A program made the position numbers and the translations under genes. Below, one piece after another: positions 28,051 through 38,209 of a DNA stretch of 64,000 nt. Position 1 is the stretch's first letter. Every line of letters starts with the position of its first letter. The notes under the pieces are model-generated. The model saw nothing but the letters and a program-made list of their open reading frames with translations. It had not been told where the DNA came from and ran no database searches. This stretch comes from Hymenobacter guriensis (lineage in GTDB: Bacteria; Bacteroidota; Bacteroidia; Cytophagales; Hymenobacteraceae), in contig NZ_JADWYK010000002.1 in assembly GCF_015773195.1 (NCBI RefSeq), forward strand, positions 515,145 to 579,144, given 5' to 3'.

Positions 28051-28884
28051 ATGTCTCTCTCCAACTCTATTTCTGCGGCGGTGCCGCACTCGGCTTCCAG
28101 CGGCATCCGGGCGCTGGCCCGCTTTGGTTTTGCAGCCAAGGGCATAGTGTATTTGCTGCTGGGCCTTCTGGCGCTGCTGGCGGCTACCGGCCAACAGGGT
28201 GGCCAGACGGCCGACAAAAAGCAAGCTGTACAAACCCTCCAAGGCCTCCCTGGCGGCTCAGTTTTGCTCGGGCTGGTTGCAGTAGGTCTCCTGGGCTATA
28301 TCATCTGGCGATTCACACAGGCCTTCCGCGACACCGAAAACAAGGGTTCCAGTGCTAAAGGCCTGGGGCGGCGCCTGGGCTACGCAGGTAGCGGGCTGCT
28401 TTACGCCAGTCTGGCCTGGTACGCGGCGCAGCTGGCCTTCCGGGGCTCGGCCAGTGGCAGCAGCGGCAGCGCCCAGCAAAGCCTGGTGGCCAAAGCTTTG
28501 AGCTGGCCCGCCGGTGAGTGGATTGTTATCATGGTCGGGCTGATTACCATTGGTAGCGGCTTGTATCAGATTTATCGGGCTTATTCGGGCTCGTTCCAGA
28601 AGCACGTAAACAGCGCCGATATTCCGGCCGGCCAGCAGAACATGGTGTACCGCACCGGTCAGCTGGGCTACACGGCCCGCGGCATCGTAATGGCCATCAT
28701 CGGTTATTTCTTCGTGCAGGCGGGCCGCCAGCACAGCGCGGCGGCTGCCGGCACCACCGACGAGGCCTTTGACCTGCTGGCGGCTATGGGGCCGGTTGTG
28801 CTCGGCATTGTGGCGCTGGGTTTAATGGCCTACGGGCTCTATATGCTGGTGCAGGCAAAATACCCGGTGCTGAATCTGAAATAG
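28051..28884 (+). CDS. DUF1206 membrane protein
   Basis: The 277-aa protein has six membrane helices arranged as three similar pairs: ARFGFAAKGIVYLLLGLLAL, RLGYAGSGLLYASLAWYA and GQLGYTARGIVMAIIGYFF. Each helix pair contains the G-Y/F-x-A-(R/K)G-I-V repeat typical of DUF1206. No function is known for the family. It may belong to a stress regulon with the csbD gene just upstream; this is an inference from adjacency. It ends beside an octamer repeat array. Confidence 0.93.
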   Translation: MSLSNSISAAVPHSASSGIRALARFGFAAKGIVYLLLGLLALLAATGQQGGQTADKKQAVQTLQGLPGGSVLLGLVAVGLLGYIIWRFTQAFRDTENKGSSAKGLGRRLGYAGSGLLYASLAWYAAQLAFRGSASGSSGSAQQSLVAKALSWPAGEWIVIMVGLITIGSGLYQIYRAYSGSFQKHVNSADIPAGQQNMVYRTGQLGYTARGIVMAIIGYFFVQAGRQHSAAAAGTTDEAFDLLAAMGPVVLGIVALGLMAYGLYMLVQAKYPVLNLK

Positions 28885-28966
28885 GGAAATGGTGAGTTCA
28901 TGTTCTTACTACACCACTTGCGCGGTTAGAACGTTAACTCACCATTTCACCACCTCACTATTTCAC
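28885..28966. repeat. Inverted pair with an octamer array (GTGAxxxx)
   Basis: On the minus strand GTGA recurs every 8 bp from 28966 to about 28935 (gtgaaata, gtgaggtg, gtgaaatg, gtgagtta). The segment 28887-28907 is an inverted copy (19 of 21 bases) of the arm near 28930-28950. The array contains the last two codons and the stop of the dehydrogenase gene. Confidence 0.7.
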
Positions 28967-30172
28967 ATAATCGGCCAAGTATTGGTACCGCTCGGTGAGC
29001 TGGCCGCCGCGGGCAATGGTAGCCCGGGCTACCACGTCATCGGTGCCGGCTTCGCCCAGCAGGTGCGGGAAAACGTTGTCTATTAGCTGGCGGCCGAAGT
29101 CCCGGCTGGCGTTGCGGGGCAGCTCGCAGGGCAGGTTATCCACGGCCATAACAGTGATGTTGCCGGGCCGCGAGTAAGCAGCTTCCAGCTCGCCGGTCTG
29201 GCAGTTGTAGTCGAACGCCGGCTCCTGAATGGTGCTGCTACGCTTGGTGGTTGGGATGGAGCCATCCACGTCGCAGGTTACGTCGGCAATGGTGTTGATG
29301 CGGAACTCCGGGCGGCGGACGTCCTCTTCCGTGAACAGATGCGGGGCGGCCGGGTGCCAATAGGCACAGGCAATGAGCAGGTCCGTCACGGGCAGAAAGT
29401 TCTGAAACGTCGACTCGTACTCCTGCGGGTTGCGGTGGAAGTCGGGTGTATCCCACACGCGCCCGTCGCGGCGGCGGTTATAGTCGGAGGAGCGCAGCTG
29501 GGTGTACACCGGTTCGTTGAAGTCGAGATACAGATAATCGTACACGCTCACGCGCCGGATGCCCATCCGGTCGAGCACCTCCACGGCGCCCTGGGCCACG
29601 CGGCCGGTGCCCGTTACGGCCATTTTGATGGGCGGCAGCTGCTTCACTTTAAAGAACTCCTCCTGCATATCCTCCATATCGATGCACTCGTAGGCCGGCT
29701 TCAGCTGAAACAGCCCGTGCTTGCGGCCATACGTAAGCAGCCCGTTGTAGGCCCCCACAATGCCGGCCCAGCGCCCGAAGGCCACAATCCGCTCCCCTTG
29801 CTCATTGGTTAGCAGTTCGTAGTCGATGAGCGTAATATTTTTCTGCAGCACCTGACGTAGCAATTCCCGGTTGGCCGGTTGCTTTTTCACGGTGTGCGAG
29901 AAAAACAGGTACGTTTTGTCGGGTATCAGCTGGCCGATGGGCACTTCCTTCACGCCCAGCAGGATGTCGCAGTCGGCCACGTTGGGGCGCACTTCCAGGC
30001 CCAGGTCTCGGTACTCCTGGTCGGAAAAGCAGCGGATAGGGCTTTCCTGCACCACAATGCGCAGGCCGGGGTACTGGGCCTGCGCTTCGGCGCATTTTTT
30101 GGGCGTGAGCGGCACGCGTTTATCGGGCGGGGTTTTGCCTTCGCGAATCAGGCCAATGGTAACGGAACGCAT
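28958..30172 (-). CDS. Saccharopine dehydrogenase-like NAD(P)-dependent oxidoreductase
   Basis: The 404-aa protein has the AlaDH/PNT-type N-terminal fold ([18 protein letters not shown] ... [12 protein letters not shown]). A Rossmann motif ([19 protein letters not shown]) sits in the middle, and the C-terminal half carries [17 protein letters not shown]. This pattern matches bacterial relatives of lysine-forming saccharopine dehydrogenase, which interconverts saccharopine with lysine and 2-oxoglutarate. Whether this one acts on saccharopine is unproven. ATG 30172 is chosen over a 12-codon extension. It is divergent from gcvP; the 254-bp gap holds the gcvP -7 element. Confidence 0.85.
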   Translation of the reverse strand: MRSVTIGLIREGKTPPDKRVPLTPKKCAEAQAQYPGLRIVVQESPIRCFSDQEYRDLGLEVRPNVADCDILLGVKEVPIGQLIPDKTYLFFSHTVKKQPANRELLRQVLQKNITLIDYELLTNEQGERIVAFGRWAGIVGAYNGLLTYGRKHGLFQLKPAYECIDMEDMQEEFFKVKQLPPIKMAVTGTGRVAQGAVEVLDRMGIRRVSVYDYLYLDFNEPVYTQLRSSDYNRRRDGRVWDTPDFHRNPQEYESTFQNFLPVTDLLIACAYWHPAAPHLFTEEDVRRPEFRINTIADVTCDVDGSIPTTKRSSTIQEPAFDYNCQTGELEAAYSRPGNITVMAVDNLPCELPRNASRDFGRQLIDNVFPHLLGEAGTDDVVARATIARGGQLTERYQYLADYVK

Positions 30173-30369
30173 GGAGGAGCTTGGGTGGGTGGAAATCAGC
30201 CTCAAATCTGAGCAAATTATTTGGGCCTGCTGTAAGAGTACCCGGCGAGACTTTCCATAATACCATTCAACCGCCGGGCACTATCCACGCGGCCGGTGAT
30301 GTTGCACCGGCGCAAAACAGGCCGAAACTTTTGACGCTTTCCGGGCTTATCCATGAAGCCTTTTCGCGC

Positions 30370-30377
30370 TACCTTTG
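30370..30377 (+). promoter_or_regulatory. -7 promoter element of gcvP
   Basis: TACCTTTG is a full match to TAnnTTTG, 49 bp upstream of the gcvP ATG. A second ATG only 2 bp downstream is out of frame. Confidence 0.6.
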
Positions 30378-30426
30378 CTATGGCTCTTCGCGGGGCCCGT
30401 TTGTTGCCACCCTCAACCATCCTTTT

Positions 30427-33354
<2,928 letters not shown>

Positions 33355-33370
33355 GGCTTGAAGCAAATGA

Positions 33371-33404
33371 AAAAGGCCCCGCAACGATTGTTGCGGGGCC
33401 TTTT
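33371..33404 (+). terminator. Terminator after gcvP
   Basis: A 15-bp perfect stem (AAAAGGCCCCGCAAC) with a 4-nt loop and flanking A and T runs, 17 bp after the stop. Confidence 0.96.
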
Positions 33405-33452
33405 CAGTTACTGGGCTTATACTTTAGGCTCTGCAGCGTAGCCAGTAGAAGC

Positions 33453-33746
33453 CTACTTGCTAAAGCACTGACGCTGCACGTAGCCGGTATAGGTTTTACC
33501 GTCTTTCACCACGCGGGCCTTCATGAAATAGTAGTCAACGGTGTCCGTGACCTGCACTTCGGAGCCAGCCGTGATGGTCAGCAGCTGGGGCGAGGTCTTG
33601 GTCATGCCATCATACAGGATACACTCCACGATGGTATTGTGGGCTACAGGGTCACGATCAGGCTTGGTGGAAGTGGTACTTTCGGAGGCAGTAGTACAGG
33701 AAGCAAAGGCTCCTACGAGGCCGGAAAAAAGCAAAAGTCGACGCAT
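33453..33746 (-). CDS. Small lipoprotein with SH3-like fold
   Basis: The 97-aa product has a lipoprotein signal peptide (MRRLLLFSGLVGAFASC, Cys at about 17) and a beta-rich C-terminal part. That part (LTITAGSEVQVTDTVDYYFMKARV then YTGYVQRQC) resembles bacterial SH3 domains, which often bind peptidoglycan or peptides. The start at 33746 is chosen for the lipobox; the extension to 33899 would bury it. The partner is unknown. It is divergent from the DUF4136 lipoprotein gene. Confidence 0.8.
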   Translation of the reverse strand: MRRLLLFSGLVGAFASCTTASESTTSTKPDRDPVAHNTIVECILYDGMTKTSPQLLTITAGSEVQVTDTVDYYFMKARVVKDGKTYTGYVQRQCFSK

Positions 33747-33971
33747 AACGCTGGAGAAGGTGAGGAATATCGGTGAAAGATAAGACGAAAGGCATTTTTT
33801 GAAAACAAATTGTTTCATTCCAAGAGAATGGCCCAGGCCCAACGGAACGCCGCAGCTACCGGAATTGTTAGAATACAGCCGCCTAGTACGCTTTTTCACC
33901 TGTTCAGGTTGAATGCCAGCCTGGACGGGCGGTATAAAAACATTTCTTCTTTACTTCTCATGCCCGTCAAT

Positions 33972-34559
33972 ATGTCCAAGTTCCTGCGTTTTTTCTCCCG
34001 GCCGGTAGCGCTGGCTGCGGTAGCCCTGCTGCTGGGTAGTGCCGGGTGCGCTACTACCAGCCGCGTCGGCGTTACTTCTGACTTCGACCACGCCGTCAAT
34101 TTTCGTACGTACAAAACCTGGGCCTGGTACCCGCAGCAGCCCACCGACGCGGAGGGTGGCCCAGCCCAGGGTTACAACTCCTTTCTCGATCAGCGCATCC
34201 GCAAGGCCGTGGAAATGGAGATGAACAAAAAAGGCCTCACACTGACGGATAAAAACCCCGATGTGTACGTGGCTTACAGCGCCAAGGTAGAAGACAAGCA
34301 GCGCGTCGACCCGGCCTTCAACTCGCCCTACGCCTACCGCTGGTACGGTTACGGCTACGGGATGCCGTCGCGCGTGAATGAGTACAAAGCCGGCACCGTC
34401 ATCATTGATGTGGTGGACGCCCAGCGCAAGCAGCTTGCCTGGCGCGGACACGGCCAGGCCCAGGTACAGGACCAGTCCATTTCGGAGCAGGAAGTGTACC
34501 GCATTGTTGGCAGTGTGCTGGGCAACTATCCTCCCCAGGACAACCAGGCCCAGCGGTAA
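33972..34559 (+). CDS. DUF4136-family lipoprotein
   Basis: The product, about 195 aa, begins with a lipoprotein signal (MSKFLRFFSRPVALAAVALLLGSAGC) followed by the DUF4136 start (RVGVTSDFDHAVNFRTYKTWAWYP). It ends with the family segment VIIDVVDAQRKQLAWRGHGQAQV and a short helix-loop (SISEQEVYRIVGSVL). DUF4136 proteins are envelope lipoproteins of unknown role. An in-frame ATG at 33960 is also possible. A terminator closes the gene. Confidence 0.87.
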   Translation: MSKFLRFFSRPVALAAVALLLGSAGCATTSRVGVTSDFDHAVNFRTYKTWAWYPQQPTDAEGGPAQGYNSFLDQRIRKAVEMEMNKKGLTLTDKNPDVYVAYSAKVEDKQRVDPAFNSPYAYRWYGYGYGMPSRVNEYKAGTVIIDVVDAQRKQLAWRGHGQAQVQDQSISEQEVYRIVGSVLGNYPPQDNQAQR

Positions 34560-34585
34560 TGGTCTTTGCAAACCTGCTTACTAGC

Positions 34586-34619
34586 AAAAGAGCCTGCCTC
34601 ATATGAGGCAGGCTCTTTT
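34586..34619. terminator. Bidirectional terminator between the DUF4136 gene and lipA
   Basis: AAAAGAGCCTGCCTCAT forms a perfect 17-bp stem with its complement directly adjacent, and A and T runs flank it. Confidence 0.95.
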
Positions 34620-34647
34620 ATTTTCATTTTCCGTACAGTAACCCGGC

Positions 34648-35553
34648 TTAGATCGGTACGTTCACGTGGCGCTCGGCGTGGTAGCTGGAGCGCACCAGCG
34701 GGCCGCTTTCCACGTACTTCAGGCCGCGGCGCAGCCCTTCCTCGCGGTAGTGCGCGAACAGGTCGGGGTGAATAAACTCGGCAACTTCGAGGTGGCGCTT
34801 GGTGGGCTGCAGGTACTGGCCCAGCGTCAGAATGTCGAGGCCGTTGGCTACGAGGTCGTCCATGGCCTGGTACATTTCCTCCGGGGTTTCGCCCAGGCCC
34901 AGCATGATACCGGACTTGGTGCGCTTGCCCGCGGCCTTGGTCCGGCGGATTTGCTCCAGGCTGCGGTCGTACTTGGCCTGCGGACGTACGAGACGGTAGA
35001 GGCTGCCTACAGTTTCCACGTTGTGCGACACCACCTCCTGCCCGCCAGCAATCATTAAGTCCAGGGCTTCCCAGTTAGCTTTCACGTCGGGAATCAGGGT
35101 TTCGATGGTGGTTTCGGGGCTAAGCTGCTTGATGCGCACTACTGTTTCGTGCCAGATACTGGCGCCCCGGTCCTTGAGCTCGTCCCGGTTCACGCTGGTA
35201 ATCACAGCGTGCTTCACGCCCATCAGCTGAATGGCTTCGGCTACGCGGCGGGGCTCGTCGGTATCGTACTCGGTGGGGCGCCCGGTAGCTACGGCACAGA
35301 ACGAGCAGGAGCGCGTGCAGATGTTGCCCAGAATCATGAAAGTAGCCGTACCGGCGCCCCAGCACTCACCCATGTTGGGGCAGTTGCCGCTTTCGCAGAT
35401 CGTGTGCAGCTTATGCTCGTCTACCAGACGACGCACGTTGGCGTACTCGCGGCCCACGGGCAGTTTCACGCGTAGCCAGTCGGGTTTGCGGGGTTTGGCG
35501 GGTGCCACAGCCTCGGGCTGCACAATGGGCAGCGTCAGCAACATATCATCCAT
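34648..35553 (-). CDS. lipA: Lipoyl synthase
   Basis: LipA inserts two sulfurs into octanoyl-protein to form the lipoyl cofactor, using radical SAM chemistry. The 301-aa product has the auxiliary-cluster cysteines C53, C58 and C64 ([12 protein letters not shown]), the radical SAM triad C79, C83 and C86 (CTRSCSFC), and the C-terminal serine region RSSYHAE that coordinates the auxiliary cluster. It modifies GcvH and the E2 proteins of 2-oxoacid dehydrogenases, matching gcvH, gcvP and the E1 in this window. A perfect -7 element ends 4 bp before the ATG, so the transcript may be leaderless or the start may lie at M4. Confidence 0.98.
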   Translation of the reverse strand: MDDMLLTLPIVQPEAVAPAKPRKPDWLRVKLPVGREYANVRRLVDEHKLHTICESGNCPNMGECWGAGTATFMILGNICTRSCSFCAVATGRPTEYDTDEPRRVAEAIQLMGVKHAVITSVNRDELKDRGASIWHETVVRIKQLSPETTIETLIPDVKANWEALDLMIAGGQEVVSHNVETVGSLYRLVRPQAKYDRSLEQIRRTKAAGKRTKSGIMLGLGETPEEMYQAMDDLVANGLDILTLGQYLQPTKRHLEVAEFIHPDLFAHYREEGLRRGLKYVESGPLVRSSYHAERHVNVPI

Positions 35554-35557
35554 ACGG

Positions 35558-35565
35558 CAAAGGTA
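35558..35565 (-). promoter_or_regulatory. -7 promoter element of lipA, almost abutting the start codon
   Basis: On the minus strand TACCTTTG is followed by CCGT and then ATG. With a normal promoter the transcript would begin at or next to the start codon. Confidence 0.55.
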
Positions 35566-35637
35566 GGAGGCAGCCCGCAGTTCTTCGCAGTCGGCGGGGC
35601 ACCTTCGCCAGGAGTGGCGCCAGATGCGCCCGGCTGA

Positions 35638-36468
35638 CTATTTGCGGGTGCCGATGTAAATCGTGAGGTAAACCGAGGTGAAGTATTTATTGTTCAACTG
35701 GGCGGCATCCACGGAATTGGAGCCTAGAATGGACAGCTGTTTGGGATAAGCTTCAAACAGAAATCCGGTTTCTACCCCCGCAATGGCGTCGCGGTAGCGG
35801 CCGTATTCAAACGTAAGCGCACCGCGCACGTGCCCCCCAATCTGAGGCTTTACTTCACTGGCCCCGCTGAAGAGAGGGGCCCGGTCGTAGATAAAGATGT
35901 CTTCCGGTGGGTGCTTGTCCGGGTCGTACTGCTCGGCCCGAATGTCTTCCGCGCCGATAGGACGACCGGTGTTGTCGCGCTTGGTGTAGTCGTAGTAAAT
36001 GTAATAAGGCATCATCAGCGCCACCGACGGCCCGGCGGAGGCCAGGGCGCTTACCTGCACCCCGGAGTCGGGAGCCTTGCGGAAGACAACCCGCTGGGCG
36101 CCTACCGATGGGCGGAGCACAAAGGCATAGTTCATCTTGCCCGGCACGTAAATGCCGCCCGAGTACAGATTTTGCAGCCGCTGCTCTTTCGGGTGCTTTA
36201 CCTCCACCGCCTCAAGCATCCAGAACCGCGACCAGTCGGTGGAAATCATGCGGGTAGAGCGGAACATGGCGCCCCCGATCATGCCCCCGTTGGTGTTGAA
36301 GTTGACGCCGTACGTTAGCTCCCGCTGAAACGTGGGCGCATCGGAAGCCGCGGTGCTGGTGCGGCGGGCCTGGGCCTGCGCCGCCGTGCTGCCCACGGCC
36401 AGCAGCCCAAGTATTCCCCCCAAAATCCGGAAACGCAAAGCGCCCATAGCGTAGCTAAATTCTCTCAT
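35638..36468 (-). CDS. Outer-membrane or periplasmic hypothetical protein, 276 aa
   Basis: The product starts MREFSYAMGALRFRILGGILGLLAVGSTAAQAQ, a signal peptide, and is followed by a beta-rich, Tyr-rich chain. Repeating segments such as LTYGVNFNTNGGMIGGAMF and VRGALTFEYGRYRDAIAGVETGF suggest a small beta-barrel. The C-terminus YFTSVYLTIYIGTRK ends in strand-like residues. No family is recognised. A -7-like element (TACTTTCG) lies 34 bp upstream on the minus strand. It is divergent from the OsmC gene. Confidence 0.82.
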   Translation of the reverse strand: MREFSYAMGALRFRILGGILGLLAVGSTAAQAQARRTSTAASDAPTFQRELTYGVNFNTNGGMIGGAMFRSTRMISTDWSRFWMLEAVEVKHPKEQRLQNLYSGGIYVPGKMNYAFVLRPSVGAQRVVFRKAPDSGVQVSALASAGPSVALMMPYYIYYDYTKRDNTGRPIGAEDIRAEQYDPDKHPPEDIFIYDRAPLFSGASEVKPQIGGHVRGALTFEYGRYRDAIAGVETGFLFEAYPKQLSILGSNSVDAAQLNNKYFTSVYLTIYIGTRK

Positions 36469-36502
36469 CTGATGATGGCGGCCCCGCTGGGCCAGCACTG
36501 GT

Positions 36503-36510
36503 CGAAAGTA
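36503..36510 (-). promoter_or_regulatory. Probable -7 element of the minus-strand gene at 36468
   Basis: TACTTTCG matches seven of eight consensus positions. No -33 element is clear. Confidence 0.4.
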
Positions 36511-36547
36511 CGTAAATTTACTGCCTTTCAGTTAGCCCTTTTTTCCT

Positions 36548-36955
36548 ATGCCCACTGCCTCCATCCGCTACGCCGGCCATCTGCGTACCGAAGCTACCCA
36601 CGTAGCTTCCGGCAACACTATCCTGACCGATGCCCCGCTCGATAACCACGGCCGGGGCGAAGCCTTTTCGCCCACGGATCTGGTCAGCGCGGCGCTGGGC
36701 TCCTGCATGATGACGATAATGGGCATCGTGGCGGAGCGGCACGGCCTAAACCTCACCGGCACCACCTTCGACGTAACCAAGCATATGGCGGCCGCGCCCC
36801 GGCGCATTAGCCAGATCGACGTGCAGTTTCGCCTGCCCGCCGCCCTGGATGCCAAGCAACGGACGCTGCTCGAAAACGCCGCCCGTACCTGCCCGGTAGC
36901 CTTAAGTCTGAACCCCGAAATCCGCCAGGAGGTTCAGTTCGACTATAGTCTGTAA
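36548..36955 (+). CDS. OsmC-family peroxide-stress protein
   Basis: The 135-aa protein has the OsmC pattern with the two catalytic cysteines: C53 in AALGSCMMTIM and C115 in RTCPVALSL. OsmC/Ohr proteins reduce organic hydroperoxides. Conserved FSPTDLVSAALGSC fits the YhfA-like branch rather than Ohr. It is divergent from the putative beta-barrel gene. A hairpin follows the stop and is shared with the convergent ytxJ gene. Confidence 0.92.
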   Translation: MPTASIRYAGHLRTEATHVASGNTILTDAPLDNHGRGEAFSPTDLVSAALGSCMMTIMGIVAERHGLNLTGTTFDVTKHMAAAPRRISQIDVQFRLPAALDAKQRTLLENAARTCPVALSLNPEIRQEVQFDYSL

Positions 36956-36991
36956 CCGGCTTGCGGCCAGCAGGTTTTCAGCTCTTGAAAA

Positions 36992-37036
36992 ACAGTCAGG
37001 CGCGCTACCGATTAAGTCGATAGCGCGCCTGACTGT
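36992..37036. terminator. Long hairpin between osmC and ytxJ
   Basis: A perfect 16-bp stem (ACAGTCAGGCGCGCTA and its complement) with a 13-nt loop. It lies between the ends of convergent genes, so it is likely bidirectional. Confidence 0.8.
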
Positions 37037-37059
37037 GTGTGCCTGAAGCGTACGGGATG

Positions 37060-37404
37060 TTAGCTTATAGCCTGCTGCACGTCGTTGAGGCGGATGGCCA
37101 TGTGGGAGGCATCGAAGCGGCACTCGCCCTGCTGAATGAGCAGCAGCTGGGGTGACTCGTGCCGGACGCCGAACTTCTGGGCTATTTCGTTGGAAATCGG
37201 CCGGAAGCGCAACAGGTCCAGGTAGTAGAACTTAGCGTTGGCGGGCGCGGCATCGGCCCACTGGCGCTCCAGGCGGCTTTTGGCGGTGGCGCTGATGGAG
37301 CAGGTGGTGCTGTGCTTGAAAATGATTACGGGCTGCTCTTCCGACTCGCGTACGATGTCAGTGAGCTGCTCGGAAGAGGTAAGCGGAATCCAGGAAGAAA
37401 TCAT
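37060..37404 (-). CDS. ytxJ: Bacillithiol-system redox protein YtxJ
   Basis: The 114-aa protein is a monothiol thioredoxin-fold protein with IIFKHSTTCSISATAKSRLERQW and the single cysteine C35. It matches the YtxJ family (bacilliredoxin-like), which occurs in species that use bacillithiol, including many Bacteroidota. The start overlaps the stop of the upstream gene by 4 bp (ATGA), so it is translationally coupled with it. Reduction of protein-bacillithiol disulfides is the expected role, from family knowledge. Confidence 0.9.
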   Translation of the reverse strand: MISSWIPLTSSEQLTDIVRESEEQPVIIFKHSTTCSISATAKSRLERQWADAAPANAKFYYLDLLRFRPISNEIAQKFGVRHESPQLLLIQQGECRFDASHMAIRLNDVQQAIS

Positions 37405-37752
37405 GAGGTTGGGGTAGCAGGTTGTTTTTTGGGCGCTTTACGGATCGGGCGCAGCTTCGGAATCATATCCTTGGCCGGGGGTGTGTACCGCGGGGTGCCT
37501 TCGTGGTCGTATTTGTACCTATTACGGCCATCCTTCTTGCGCGGTTGGTTGGTGCTTTCCCCGGCCCGGAAAGACTGCCGCGTAACGCCCAGGTGCGAGT
37601 CCTGGTACTGGTTTTTCTGCTTTTCCGCGTCCTTAAGGGCTTTGCGGTTGGCCGCCCGCTGTTGCGCCGGGCTGGAATACTCCGTCTGGGCCAGCGCGGG
37701 TGTGGCCAGGCTCACAGATACCAGCAAGAAGAAAACGATGCGAGAAACCATA
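37401..37752 (-). CDS. Secreted basic hypothetical protein, 116 aa
   Basis: ATG 37752 gives a signal peptide (MVSRIVFFLLVSVSLATPALAQ); the longer open frame upstream is rejected. The mature part is very basic and low-complexity (RKALKDAEKQKNQYQDSHLG ... RKKDGRNRYKYDHEGTPRY). The charge pattern suggests binding of nucleic acid, acidic polysaccharide or cell wall, but this is only composition. It overlaps ytxJ by 4 bp and lies 25 bp after another small secreted gene, forming a three-gene minus-strand operon. Confidence 0.8.
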
Positions 37753-37777
37753 ACCTGTAGCAGTAAAATCTCCTGGT

Positions 37778-38089
37778 CTAAAAAACAATTCCAAATATTT
37801 TCCGCTGCCCTACCTTGCGGGTCAGCTTCCGACGCTCGTATTTCTTCTGCTTGAGCAGGCCCTGCTTGTCGTAGCTTTTCTTTTCTGTTTTCAGCGACGA
37901 TACGGCCTCCGACATGCCGGAGCCGTTGCTGTCGGCTTTGCCCAGCTTCACCTTGGGCTGGGGTGGGCCTTTGGGGTCGGGGATACGGTAGCGGTGGCAG
38001 CCTGTGCTCAAGGCCAGACACCCAACCAACGCCAGCGTGCTCACCACAGAAAAAAACATACGCGGGAATCCCAGCATCAGACTACGCAT
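37778..38089 (-). CDS. Small basic lipoprotein, about 103 aa
   Basis: The N-terminus MRSLMLGFPRMFFSVVSTLALVGCLALSTGC contains a lipobox (LSTGC). A start at 38059 (MFFSVV...) is equally possible and gives a tighter signal peptide. The mature part is Lys/Arg-rich with many prolines at the front (HRYRIPDPKGPPQPKVKLGK) and ends KKYERRKLTRKVGQRKIFGIVF. It is first in a three-gene operon with the secreted basic protein and ytxJ. No family is recognised. The shared basic character with its neighbour suggests a common partner. Confidence 0.72.
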   Translation of the reverse strand: MRSLMLGFPRMFFSVVSTLALVGCLALSTGCHRYRIPDPKGPPQPKVKLGKADSNGSGMSEAVSSLKTEKKSYDKQGLLKQKKYERRKLTRKVGQRKIFGIVF

Positions 38090-38130
38090 TGCGCCGCAGG
38101 GCGGCATTCAGACAGGGAAGATAAGTATTA

Positions 38131-38204
38131 GTTGTCAGTTGCCCGTTTTCAGTTGCCAGTTGCCTACCTCAGCAACTGGTTACCGAAAACGGGCAACTGA
38201 CAAC
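38131..38204. repeat. Palindromic heptamer array (GTTGNNN / CAACNNN)
   Basis: The left half repeats GTT every 7 bp (gttgtca, gttgccc, gttttca, gttgcca, gttgcct). The right half is its inverted counterpart (caactgg ... caactga). The outer 20 bp of each side are perfectly complementary with a 34-bp middle. It lies between the E1 gene and the ytxJ operon and could form a long hairpin. Confidence 0.8.
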
Positions 38205-38209
38205 CGCCT

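Noticed and set aside
38131..38204. CRISPR-like array
   Set aside because: Units are 7 bp and imperfect, with no spacers; the window has no cas genes.
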